64,000 nucleotides of DNA, from contig NC_068558.1 in the NCBI RefSeq assembly GCF_022201045.2, forward strand, positions 36,413,501 to 36,477,500, given 5' to 3'. The notes beneath the pieces were generated by a model, which did no database searches, was not told where the DNA came from, and was given only the letters and a program-made list of their open reading frames with translations. The position numbers and the translations under genes are program-made. Position 1 is the first letter of the stretch. Every line of letters starts with the position of its first letter. This stretch comes from Citrus sinensis (Eukaryota; Streptophyta; Magnoliopsida; Sapindales; Rutaceae). Of this stretch, positions 1-9,629 are shown one piece after another.

Positions 1-276
1 AAGCAGTAAGATGGCATCCGAAACCTGGTCAGCCCAGGAAGTGCTGATGCTGAATCTAGCAAGGTTATGATAGAACGCGGCAAGGCACATCGGTCCCTGT
101 GAAAATAAAGTGATATCAAAGGCCAAGGTGTTGTCAGCCAAGTGTGCCAATAACAGCAGCAGTGCTGATATGACACAGAGACCCATAGCGTAGCTTAAAA
201 GCACGAGATTCCTTTGATGTTGAAGAAGAAGGTCGGTGCCATTAGAAACAGCGTCGCGTCCAAAACCAGTGGAATA
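1..276 (-). CDS. Partial membrane-protein ORF running off the left edge
   Basis: The minus strand is open from 276 to the window edge (92 codons), preceded by an in-frame TAA at 277-279. The first in-frame ATG is at 186. The frame encodes a polar start (DLLLQHQRNLVLLSYAMGLC), a strongly hydrophobic stretch, then LADNTLAFDITLF and an aromatic-rich segment, suggesting a small membrane protein with at least one helix. I do not recognise the family. An upstream splice acceptor that keeps the frame open was not found, so this may be an exon, a short gene starting at 186, or a remnant. The DNA just upstream (about 540-650) resembles the DNA upstream of the small membrane ORF at 9342-9629, so the two could be relatives, although I see no convincing protein similarity. 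Confidence 0.35.
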
Positions 277-280
277 TTAT

Positions 281-730
281 TCAGAGGCTAAATTTTGGTA
301 ACTATCAAAGGATCTCACAAATATAATAGCCACCACCGCAAGGACACCATTTATGTGGAACCGAAGCATTTATCGATCATGTAGCATTCGTGGAGGTCGG
401 ATTCCAAATGGCATTTTGAGACAGGTGATATGAATGAAAACACAAATGAATCTGTGATTGGCTGTATGTATATATATAACAATTTTGAACCACTTAAGAG
501 ACTTATGGAAGCAGGACTAGGAAAAGCAGTCAAACTAAAACTATGGTTAACTTTTAACTTTGATTAAGTGTTGCCTGTAAGTAGTAGTTCATAACTTAAA
601 ACTTCAAACTGCAGTTCACAGTTCTCTGCTGCTCACTGACATTATTCTTTTGGGATTCTAGGACAAAAATAGAACACTTTGATACACGAGTCTCGTTTGC
701 TTAATGTGTTTCGCTTGGGTTGTATTTGTA
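281..730. other. Non-coding stretch, related to about 9640-9960
   Basis: No gene was seen. The part from about 538 shares a recognisable block (including ACTATGGTTAACTTTTAACT) with 9770-9900, followed in both by CTCACTG and a CATT..TTGGGATT motif, so it is an old duplicated flank. Confidence 0.5.
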
Positions 731-739
731 CTTACTATA

Positions 740-1824
740 CGGGTAATTTTTAGGAACCCTTGAGGTTTGGTGTATTAACACTTACATAAAATGTATTGAT
801 GTAATTACATTTACTTCTGTTAGTATAAAAATACGTATGACATCAGTATAGGAGGGTAAATGTGTAAAATCATATTTAAAATTAAAAATATTTTTTTTGC
901 TAGATCAATACAATTTTGACCGATTTGCCCGCCGTTGACCGAACGTGACCAGCCGGCCATGGCTCCACAGGCGGCCGATGGTAGTGTTTTGCCATTGCCA
1001 AAGTCCCCAACGCTGGTGACCAACGCCAGTCACGAGAGCCTCTAAATCAGCTGCATCCACCACCGAGCATTAACCCAAGAAGATGGGTTTTGTCTCACAA
1101 CCCCCACACCGGCAGTGCCCCTTTGGCCGTTGCTGATGCCACCCATCCGCCATCACCCTTGAGCCATTCCGATACCATGCAGCAACCTCTAACATCCCAA
1201 AATTCAACCACACACAGCCCTCAAAACCCTAGCTCGCAGCTTCTCACGCCACATGCCACTGCCATGATTTTTGCCATCGGTGAGGGTTCCATTGTGTCAC
1301 CGTCCATCCCCTCAACCAACCCCCGTGCAGCTCCGACCTCAAAACATCTCAACAGCCACAAATTTCATCCCGCACTTGCGGCCATGTTCAACCCAATTAG
1401 ATCTCACAAACGAAATCCTCTTTAAGCCCAATACACCGCCAACATGCATTTTGTTGAAGTGGGTTTTCAAACAATTTGTTAATTCTGATGCAGTTAATTA
1501 CTTTGATACTTGATAATATTTTACTAAGGAATTATTTCAGTTTTAAGGAATTTTTTATAGTTAACATGTCAATTACTTTACATAAATGATTTTTTTTTTT
1601 ATCTTTTTCTGTGTTTTGTGATTCCGGCCAAACTTATACCCATCAATTCTCAAATTTATATTTAATAATTTATTATTTTAATAAAAAGAATATTTTAATA
1701 ATTTTAATAACTCACTCACGGTCAATTTAAATATTAAATAATAACAGAGGAGATTTTTATAATTATATCAATATATTCTATTTAAATATTAATAGGTTAA
1801 ACCTCATATACTTAAAAATTACCC
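740..1824. mobile_element. Non-autonomous MULE-like element, possible Pack-MULE
   Basis: The left end reads GGGTAATTTTTAGGAACCC and the inverted right end GGGTAATTTTTAAGTATATG. Similarity continues for about 80 bp on each side (shared GAGGTTT, TATTGAT.TAATTA and TCTGTTA blocks), giving long terminal inverted repeats. The flanks CTTACTATA (731-739) and CTTACTATG (1825-1833) form a 9-bp target duplication with one mismatch, the size typical of Mutator-like elements. The interior at about 905-1440 is clearly more GC-rich than anything around it and is open in more than one frame, as expected for captured genic sequence, but I do not recognise a source gene. No transposase is present. Confidence 0.7.
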
Positions 1825-2124
1825 CTTACTATGATTTACTTTATTAATGCTCACGCTTCTGCTTTCAGTTTCAAAAGATTAATGATCACACCATTTTTAT
1901 GTACCTGGCTATGCAGTCTTAATGAAAAAGATGTGACTCTGACACTCCCACCATTTTTGTGTCTTTACCCAGTTGATGTTATTTTCCTTTGTTATTATTG
2001 ACTGCCAAATAAAATATTTTAAGAAATAGAAACACTTTTCTACATGGTTTTCTTTGAACTCTGAACACTTTCTTGTAGTTGTGGATATTATTATGTTAAT
2101 ATTTTAAACTTCTCTTAGAAGATG

Positions 2125-2265
2125 GGATCAGGCTACGGTGCAACTGTGGCACCGTGCCACAGTTACATCTAGTCGTTGAATGCAGTTAGATTAGTGGAGT
2201 CCACTGACATCCAACGGCTAGATACAACTGTGGCATGGTGCCACAGTTGCACCTAAGGTTTCCCC
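2125..2265. mobile_element. MULE-type MITE with long inverted repeats
   Basis: This 141-bp element is flanked by identical 9-bp direct repeats TAGAAGATG (2116-2124 and 2266-2274). Its halves are inverted copies over almost their full length: GGTGCAACTGTGGCACC near the left end matches the inverted right end with few mismatches. Each arm also holds its own short palindrome, AACTGTGGCACCGTGCCACA. It encodes no protein. Confidence 0.85.
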
Positions 2266-2274
2266 TAGAAGATG

Positions 2275-4140
2275 TCCATCAAAGTCACTGTCACACCATT
2301 TTGATGTATATGGCAATGCAGTGACTCTCAATTAGAAAAAAAAAAAAAAAAAGTGATTTTGACTTCTTTGACCCGTCCTTTCCTTTCCTTTTATGTTCTT
2401 TATTTCTTTGGGAAATAGTCATTGTCTATATGATAAAATTAAATTAATAATTTTTCATCAAACAGTTCGAATGTACCAAAAAAAAAAAAAAAATCCTTGA
2501 AGGTAACATAGAGTTGCAAACGGCAGACCTAGTGTAGCTAAAAAAATGTAGTGTGCACTTTTTCTCTGCGAGAAATCTTTACTAATTTAAGAATTAAAGA
2601 GAGTTACCATAATAAGCACATTAATTAATAATGTACAAAGACATTTATTATGCATTATGTGACAAAAAGGAGCCCATCGTTTTCTCATTAAATTAAAATC
2701 CTAGCCCATTTGAACCAAATCATCAAATACCAATCCACCTTATAATAATCCATGCCAAATTTTCCTGCTACAACACATCCATCTATGAAATCCACACACC
2801 AAAACCTTACTGCTCGTATTCTTGATTCATTAATTCATTGTTTTTTGACTCATCTTATAATTATTTTTTCAACCGTGAATTGTGAAATGTGATGTGTTGA
2901 TTGTTTAGAGATAAAATTTAATTCATACTTGCCCTAGTGATCAGTGAAAATAATAGAAACATTTCATTAATTTAGCAGAAAGTTCATTTACACACACATA
3001 TATATACATACCTAGAATATGTTGAGTATAAATTTCAAATATTTGAAAGAAAATCTTTCTTCGCATATGTACATGAAGCAACTTGAACCTAAACATTCTT
3101 CTTAGTCCCGATCTCGCTTAGGAAAGGGGGCAGTTTATAACAAAGTTTTTGTGTTGCTAATTCTTAGACGTAACGCCTCTTATCCTATGCTGCCTATTGT
3201 TACTGGTGTAATAGGGTTGAATTGTAATACAGAACCCATGGGTGTAACCTTTCGCTCAATACTAGAATTGACAATTGAAGCATCTGAGACTGCATTAATC
3301 GGGGATACACGACAAAATGAATGGTTTTATCTATAAACTTTACCTTCAACAAAGCATAGATTTTTTCAATAATTTTTTTTTATTCTTTTCTATCCCAAAT
3401 TGTCTTTGTTAATCATAATAAAACTGTGGTACGACACCTATTTTGGGGGAAAAAAATCCAACATATACATGGTTTTCCAAAACTAGTTTTGTACAAAATA
3501 GTACCAATTATTTGCTTATATTCTTTATAAGAAAGTTAAGCCCTACTAAATAATCAATTCAAGAGGATGAGTAACAGCATAGACTAAACATTATACATCA
3601 CAATAATTTATTCATTCTTTATTATTAAGTGGTTTAAGAGAATCGGTTTAAGTTTGTATTCATAACCAATTCCTCTGAAGAAATTAAAGAACATATTTGT
3701 TTTAATAAGGACCCAACAAAAAGAGAACCCATAAAAAATTTCAAGGATAATCGAATTTCGCATGCAAGGTTTCCAATTTTAGCAATTATGAAACGTCACA
3801 TAAAAGCTTGAATTGTACAAAAGCTTGAACATACGGCGTCGTAAAACTGGTGTTTGCATGTTTGCTCTATAGATTGATGTGGTTCGGTTGACTTGGTCAA
3901 TTTTATATAAAATTGACCCCTTTCTAACAGGCTTATCTCCCCATTTGACATAGAGTCGAGCTATTGGGCACCCCTGGAAAGTCATGAAACGTCTTTTACT
4001 TGTATTTACAATTTTACTTTTACACCCCTCCACTCATGCATCGTTGTTTGCAATTTTCATTTGTGTTAAAAGCACATTTGTTGTTTGTTGGCTGTTGAAG
4101 GTGCTTCAATTCGTTGATAAGCCAAAATTCCTACTCTTTC
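2275..4140. other. AT-rich intergenic stretch
   Basis: No supported gene. The CCATTTT..TGATGTA..TGG.AATGCAGT block at about 2300 is another copy of the block at 1890-1930 and 9925-9950. The stretch holds A and T runs (for example 2338-2352). The only sizeable open frame is described separately. Confidence 0.4.
3121..3336 (+). other. Unrecognised open frame without ATG start
   Basis: A frame of about 70 codons runs to a TAA at 3334-3336. It has no ATG near its beginning; the first in-frame ATG is in SYPMLPIVTGVIGLNCN. Composition is more balanced and less AT-rich than the flanks and the frame looks protein-like (TEPMGVTFRSILELTIEAS, then ALIGDTRQNEWFYL). I do not recognise it. It could be a decayed exon, an organelle-derived insert or a transposon fragment. 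Confidence 0.2.
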
Positions 4141-4890
4141 ACTCATAATATTCATATCAATTCAAATGTGGAGAATTAAATAAACAAAATACTACAGAAA
4201 ATCTAACAATGAAAGGGAGAACTTTTGAATATTATATCTAGATTGAAAATTCACTATTAAGATTTTTTTTTTTAAGGGAAAGAGAAGTTAAATTTAAGAA
4301 AACCATGGTTGCATACTATTCCTTCGTTGTTTGGAGATTGTTAACAAACAATGGAGGGTATTTTTATTTGGGTAATGAATGGCTATTTAGGTCTTAGAGA
4401 GCAGTTTGAAAGCAAAAAGTGCCAATATATATGAATGTGGAAACTGCAACCCGCTGATGAACTTATATATATGGAAACTGCAACCCGCTGATGAACTTTG
4501 TTTGATATTTTGAAGTACAAATGATTGGAGATCAAATAAATTTTCCATTTTTAAGAATATAGCAAGGGTGTAAAATTTGACGGTTTCATGTAAGACTTTA
4601 TGTTAGTAAAATACTAAATTAAATCTTCCAAATTATATAATTAAATTTGAGAAATTGAATATTTGTTCTCTTGTTTTCATTACAAGAGATCAAATTATTG
4701 GAGAGATTCAACCTAAACTCCTTATTTTTATTACAAAAGGCCAAACTAACTTAACTTTATCCTCATACTCATCCACCATGAAATAATGAAAGCATTCTCT
4801 AAATTATGCTATCGGTTAAAAAGTTGTATTAATTGAGAATGTGGAGTGCCTAATTTTATTTAGAGGGAGTTCTCTAAGACTTTTACAAAT

Positions 4891-4945
4891 TAAACACATC
4901 GATTTAAAGAGAGAAAAAGAAGAAGCGGTCAGCTGTATATACAAG
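4891..4945 (+). promoter_or_regulatory. U2 copy 1 promoter: weak USE and TATA
   Basis: TAAACACATCG at 4891-4901 matches the 3' part of the plant snRNA upstream sequence element (RTCCCACATCG) and is centred about 75 bp before the U2 start. TGTATATAC (4934-4942) is a TATA box at about -35. The spacing is that of Pol II-type plant snRNA genes. The USE is mutated at its CCC core. Confidence 0.6.
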
Positions 4946-4970
4946 AAGCAACTGCATAAGCTTAAAACTC

Positions 4971-5182
4971 ATCCCTTTCTCGGCCTGTTGGCGAAGATCA
5001 AGTAGCGTAGTATCTCAGATACTGTATCTGTTCTTATCAGTTTAATATATGATATGTGAGCCAAAGGCTCGCACGATATTAAATTAACCATTTTAAGGCG
5101 GAGAGTTCGCTACGGGAGCTTGCTACCGGGGCTCTCGAGCGTCGCCCTTGCGTTGCACCACTGCGAGAGCCTGGCGCACCCC
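4971..5182 (+). ncRNA. U2 snRNA, copy 1 (probably a pseudogene)
   Basis: U2 snRNA is the spliceosomal RNA that pairs with the intron branch point. Recognisable blocks in order: CCTTTCTCGGCC at the 5' end, AGATCAAGT, GTATCTGTTCTTATCAGTTT, TGATATGTGAGCC with its pairing partner GGCTCGCACGATATTAAATT, TTTTAAGGCGGAG, the stem IV region, and CGTTGCACCACTGC with GCGCACCCC at the 3' end. Compared with copy 2, about 17 extra bases lie between AGATCAAGT and GTATCTGTTC, including the perfect inverted repeat AGTATCTCAGATACT (5009-5023). This interrupts the branch-point recognition region, so normal function is unlikely. A CA..AGCTGAA sequence just downstream resembles the plant snRNA 3' box. Confidence 0.85.
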
Positions 5183-5397
5183 ACCAATCCAGCTGAAAGT
5201 TTTTCACATGCAATCTGCTTCTTTTTTTGTGTTATTTATTCTCAAACAAAATAAATATTCAACCTGCTTTTGCTCAAGGGTTTTTAGTGATAGAGAATAT
5301 AAATGGTATGTTGCAGATTCAACCGTGCATGATCTGCTTGCTGTGGAAATCAAGTTATAGCATGATATTGAAATGAGCTATTCGACATTGCATAAAT

Positions 5398-5453
5398 ATC
5401 CCACATCGGGAAAAGACTGAAAAATAAAAAAACCTGAGGCCAGTACAAATAAA
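5398..5453 (+). promoter_or_regulatory. U1 copy 1 promoter: USE and TATA
   Basis: ATCCCACATCG at 5398-5408 is an exact match to the plant snRNA USE (RTCCCACATCG), centred about 73 bp upstream of the U1 start. ACAAATAAAG (about 5444-5453) occupies the TATA position near -30. The gap of about 36 bp between them is the Pol II-type arrangement, longer than that of Pol III-type plant snRNA genes. Confidence 0.85.
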
Positions 5454-5475
5454 GAAGCTGGAGCAACGTAAGAAC

Positions 5476-5640
5476 ATACTTACCTGGACGGGGTCAATGG
5501 CGGATCAGGAAGGCCCATGGCCTAGGATGGTGGCTCTCATTGCACTTGGAAGAGTGCACCACCCTAAGGTCTCCCCAAGCGGGAGAGCCTACGTCATAAT
5601 TTGTGACAGTGGGGGCCTGCGTTCGCGCGGCCCCTGTCCA
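5476..5640 (+). ncRNA. U1 snRNA, copy 1
   Basis: U1 snRNA recognises 5' splice sites as part of the U1 snRNP. The 5' end ATACTTACCTGG, which pairs with the splice site, is intact. Stem-loop I carries GATCAGGAAG, in agreement with the U1-70K binding loop pattern GAUCANGAAG. Further recognisable blocks are CCATGGCCTAGG, GTGCACCACCCTAAGGTCTC, the Sm-site region AATTTGTGA, and the 3' stem GGGGGCCTGCG/CGCGGCCCC. Length of about 165 nt is normal. With an exact USE, a placed TATA and a matching 3' box, this copy could be expressed. Open frames over this region are fortuitous. Confidence 0.93.
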
Positions 5641-5652
5641 TTGCTAGTAAAA
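5639..5652 (+). terminator. U1 copy 1 3' box
   Basis: CA, five bases, then AGTAAAA matches the plant snRNA 3'-end processing box CA(N)3-10AGTNNAA immediately after the U1 3' stem. Confidence 0.75.
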
Positions 5653-6879
5653 AAATTTCACCATTCAAATAGGCATCATACTCTCTTCAACATCATAATA
5701 ATAGTACTAGTAATGTTTAACTGTTCCACTGAGCATAATAATACCATTCAAATTAGCAACATGGAGTCTCCATAATCCCATAACCCTTAGTATTAACCTA
5801 AGGATTGAAAATACATACTTTGAGAACAAAATTAAAAAAAAAATTGAATTTTTGTAATAGAAAGTGGGGAGCAACATGTTGTATCTCTCGTAGAACGGAA
5901 TCGGAGTCAAAACCTGACATCAACATTTCATCAGAAGATTTAAAAAAGGAAATAGGATCTATATGGTGATTTTGGTAATAGCAACAAATATGTAAAAAGA
6001 AAAAAAAAATTGAATGGTAGAACTGACAAGGCTAGAACCATGGATTTTGAAGCTTCTGAAAGCTTCTCATCCATATATGTATGATGTATCAGATATAAAA
6101 TTTTGATATCCAATTTGAGAGCTGAAGTTAAAGTGACCATCAGGTGGGCAATTAAATAAATGAAATATTAGAGAGAGATTCTAAAAATGAAAGGGAGAAC
6201 TTTTGAATATTACATCTAAATCGAAAGGTCTCTATTAAGAACTTTTTTTTTCCCTTTTTTTAATTCCATCTTTGTTTGGAGAGATTTTTGTTTGGATATT
6301 ATTACCAAACAATAGAGAGCAGTTTTGTTTGGTTATTGATTTAGGTCTTGGAGAGCAGTTTGAAAGCAAAAGGGCAACCAAGAGCCAATATATATGATTG
6401 TGGAAAATATAACGCGCTGATGAATTTTGTGTTGTATTATGATGTACAAATAATTGGAGATCAAATATATTTTTCTTTCTTCAGAGACAGCAGGAGTGTA
6501 AATTTTTGCGATTTCATGCAAGACTTCATGTTAGTAAAACACTAAAACCTTCCTACTAATTGCATAAATTGGAGAAATTGAAGTCTTGATATCTTGTTTT
6601 CGTCATAAGAGATTAAATTACTAGAGAGATTCATCCCTTGACTCATTACAAGAGGAGCGAAATTAACTTAATTGTACGGTTATGCACCACGAAATAAAGA
6701 AAGCATTTCTATAAATTATACTATAGGTTAAAAAGTTGAGTAAATTGAGAACGTGGAGTGCCTGATTTTAAATTGGAGGTAGTTCTCTAAGACTTTTCCA
6801 AATTACTACATTGATTGAGAGAGAAAAAGAAGGAGCTGTCAGCTATGTACAAAAGAAGCAACAGCATAATCCTAAACTC

Positions 6880-7078
6880 ACACCTTTCTCGGCATTTTGG
6901 CCAGGATCAAGTTTAGTATCTGTTCTTATCAATTTAATATCTGATATGTGAGACAATGGCTCGCACGATATTAGATTAATTATTTTAAGGCGGAGAGCTC
7001 GCTACGGGAGCATTCTACCAGGGCTCTCGAGCGTCGCCCTTTCGTTGCACTACTGCAAGGGCCTGGCACACGCTACCC
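6880..7078 (+). ncRNA. U2 snRNA, copy 2 (variant)
   Basis: The same block order as copy 1 without the internal insertion: ACCTTTCTCGGC, GATCAAG, GTATCTGTTCTTATCA, TTTAATATCTGATATGTGAG, CTCGCACGATATTAG, TTATTTTAAGGCGG, CGTTGCACTACTGC, ending near GGCACACGCTACCC. Length of about 199 nt is normal. The branch-point recognition block reads TTTAGTATC where GTGTAGTATC is usual for U2, so the base before TAGTA differs. The 3' terminal stem also looks weakened. The USE position (about 6804-6814, TTACTACATTG) and TATA are degenerate. It is either a divergent variant or an early pseudogene. Confidence 0.85.
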
Positions 7079-7494
7079 AATCCAGCTGAAAAATTTCACA
7101 TGCTGTCGTGGGATAAGCAGGATTTTGTGATGGAGAATTTAAACTGTTCCTTGCTTTATCTTCTTTCTATCAAATAAATTTAGTGATTAAGGTGTTGTCA
7201 TGGATACAAATTTATTGGGTGTCTAGTCTTTGAGTAGACAGCGGCATCGGAATTTAATTGTAAATCACTGATCGATGAATTATTTGTTTCCTGAAACAAT
7301 ATCACGAAGGATCGATATACAAGCAAGTTAATCATTTGAGAAAAGAAGAAGAAGAAAGAATTTGCCTAGACCATGGAATGCTCTTAATTGGATGGTATGT
7401 TGCAGATTCAACCTTGCATGCATGACCTGCTTGCGGAGGAAATCATGATATAGCATGATGATATTGATACGAGTCATTCGACATTGCATAAAAT

Positions 7495-7550
7495 ATCCCA
7501 CATTGGAAACAGACTGAAAAATAAGAAACCTAAGGCCAGTACAAATAAAG
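7495..7550 (+). promoter_or_regulatory. U1 copy 2 promoter: USE and TATA
   Basis: ATCCCACATTG at 7495-7505 matches the USE with one change (C to T at the next-to-last base). ACAAATAAAG at 7541-7550 is the TATA element 30 bp before the U1 start, identical to copy 1. Confidence 0.8.
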
Positions 7551-7570
7551 AAGTTGGACAACATAAGAAC

Positions 7571-7734
7571 ATACTTACCTGGACGAGGTCGATGGGGGAT
7601 CTAGAAGGCCCATGGCCTAGGATGGTGGCTCTCATTGCACATGGAGAGTGCACCACCCTAAGGTCTCCCCAAGTGGGAGAGCCTACGTCATAATTTGTGG
7701 CAGTGGGGGCCTGCGTTCGCGCGGCCCCTACCCA
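7571..7734 (+). ncRNA. U1 snRNA, copy 2
   Basis: The splice-site-pairing 5' end ATACTTACCTGG, the CCATGGCCTAGG block, AAGGTCTCCCCAAGTGGGAG, the Sm region AATTTGTGG and the terminal stem are all kept. Stem-loop I reads GATCTAGAAG, changing the A of the GAUCANGAAG loop that U1-70K binds, which may weaken that contact. The rest is very close to copy 1. Confidence 0.9.
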
Positions 7735-7746
7735 TTGCAAGTAAAA
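7733..7746 (+). terminator. U1 copy 2 3' box
   Basis: CA, five bases, AGTAAAA; the same arrangement as in U1 copy 1. Confidence 0.7.
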
Positions 7747-8300
7747 AAATTTCACCATTCAATAGGCATAATACTATCTTCAAAATAATAATAATAATGA
7801 TAACAGTACGAGTAGTAATAGTCAATTCTTTCATTGAGCTTAAATCCTAGTTGGTAGGTGCTGAAAAAGTTGTAGTTATGAAATAAAAGTTAATAATATT
7901 AGTAAATTTAATTTTTAAATAATAATTTTAATAAGATTTTTAAAAATATAAAAGATTTTTCATCATATAAATAGAAAATTAAATCAAATTAGTTTCTAAA
8001 CTAAAGCATTTAATGTTTATCAAACACTTTAGTGCTGTAACTTTTAAGATATAACTATTCAATCTTAATCTCAAACAAGGCCTTAGTAATACCATTTAAA
8101 TTAGTAACATAAAAAAACTGAGTCTCAATAATCTCTAACCCTTGACGAATCTAAAATGCCCAATGCTAGAGTTTTAAATGGAACTTAATTTAAGGGTTGA
8201 AAATAAATACTTTGAAGGAAAAAAAAAACACTTGAAAGTGGACAACAAAATGTTGTATCTCTCATACAACACTCTATTGTTCACAGTCATGACCATCATA

Positions 8301-9341
8301 GTATCTTCAAGTAAGCTAGCATATTATATGAGAGATTCTATAATACCTCTATGGTATTACACCTATTTAATGCATGTATGATATGTGTTCATTTATTTTA
8401 AAAAATCATCATGTAATTGATAGTTATATTTAATTCATGAACACATGTCATAAGTGTATTAAGTGAGTGTAATAAAACAGAGGTACTCTAGTATCTCTCC
8501 ATATGATATTATCCTTTCACCAATACAATGAACTTAAGGTTTGAGTGTGTATGGTTGTGATCAAAATCATTACCTATGTAAGTACTACAAGAAATAGTTG
8601 ATAAGTGACAACTATCTTATACTTGATAGTGTGGTTGGATCTTACAGCAAAAAGGTACTAACATCAAGGAGGATCAACTTCTAGAATGCTGAAGAGTGAG
8701 AAACAAGAAAAAGCAAAATGAGTATAATATAACTCAGCGAGTGAATTCTTAAAATTAGCTTCTCTCTATATACATTTAGAGAAATTGTATGATATCTCTG
8801 ATACATTATATTATATAATTCCTCTTCATAAAGGGACCCATTTATGTCTATCACGTAATGAATCAAGAAACGTAACTGGATAAAGTAGTGCTTACGTGCT
8901 AAGGTTTCTCGAAAGCCAGCTATAAGAAACGTTTGTTTGTAAGCCCAAAACTTCGATTTGCAATGAGTGCAAAAGTTATAGTAATAATTTTATTATTTTG
9001 TTTCTTTCAATGACTTGAGAAAAGTGCCATGAACCTACGACCTCCTTCCACAAACGAAAAATCTCAATCGCTTTAATTAAGTCAAGAATTTCTAATTTGG
9101 ATGAAGGACGTGAGGACAAAAGAAAAAATAACTTATGTTACAAAGAGCACACATTTTCAGCTTATATACACAACTAATGCATTAATAAAAATTAAAACTT
9201 CAAAGAAACATGTTATTTCCTTATCATCTTCAAATACCGTGCACAGTAGGATAGATGTAGCAGGCATCAAACGCTAACTCTAAGGAAAATGCAAGACTTG
9301 ATACTGAGAGCATCTATTATAATCATTCAACTAACTAGTTC
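8301..9341. other. Truncated RBR-cluster repeat tail and AT-rich DNA
   Basis: About 8510-8770 matches the tail of the repeat module found downstream of the RBR genes (ACTACAAGAAATAGTTGATAAGTGACAA, then a block ending in ATGAGTATAATATAACTC; compare 13100-13560 and 35970-36160). Only the tail is present here. No gene was seen. Confidence 0.5.
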
Positions 9342-9629
9342 TTAACGAAAAATATTCGCTGGGGGATCTTGCCTAGACCCAAAAAGTGGCTCAATTTTAA
9401 GAGAAGACAAAGCAACGCATAGAGAGCAGATGGCAATGCCCAGCACTATAGATACAGCGCACACGACTGCAAAGCCTAAATTGTGATCAATTGCTCCTGA
9501 ATAACAGACCATCAATGCTAATGATGCCCACATAATAACTACCGCTACCGGAAGGAGAGTAAGCATGCGCTTCCGAACATCGCCATCTCTGTTTGCTTGG
9601 CTTTCCAGAAATGGATTTTCATTTGGCAT
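9342..9629 (-). CDS. Small protein with two predicted membrane helices
   Basis: A 95-codon frame with ATG start (9627-9629). It encodes a polar N-terminus (MPNENPFLES, then ANRDGDVRKR), a hydrophobic segment at about residues 24-45, a short loop (SGAIDHN), a second hydrophobic segment at about 51-74, and a C-terminal tail KIEPLFGSRQDPPANIFR. The layout is a helical hairpin with both ends on the same side of the membrane. Codon composition is less AT-biased than the flanks, which supports coding. I do not recognise the family. It has no neighbours with a related role. It could be the last or only exon of a longer gene. Confidence 0.45.
   Translation of the reverse strand: MPNENPFLESQANRDGDVRKRMLTLLPVAVVIMWASLALMVCYSGAIDHNLGFAVVCAVSIVLGIAICSLCVALSSLKIEPLFGSRQDPPANIFR

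Larger units (their letters stand above)
4140..8300. repeat. Tandem duplication carrying U2-U1 snRNA pairs
   Basis: About 4140-5900 and about 6130-8300 are two direct copies of one segment. Shared landmarks in order: ATGAAAGGGAGAACTTTTGA (4208 and 6187), GGTCTTGGAGAGCAGTTTGA-like text (4390 and 6344), the U2 gene, the U1 promoter and gene, and TGTTGTATCTCTC after the genes (5878 and 8252). Copy 1 has an extra direct repeat of about 35 bp near 4434-4500 (GAAACTGCAACCCGCTGATG occurs twice). The right flank continues into a sequence also found near 12.9 and 27.6 kb, linking this duplication to the RBR-cluster repeats. Confidence 0.85.

Noticed and set aside
5148-5775. Open frames overlapping the first U2/U1 pair (for example 5148-5360 and 5497-5775)
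   Set aside because: They coincide with snRNA sequence and its promoter; no protein similarity.
7474-7758. Open frames on both strands over U1 copy 2
   Set aside because: Shadows of the U1 gene.
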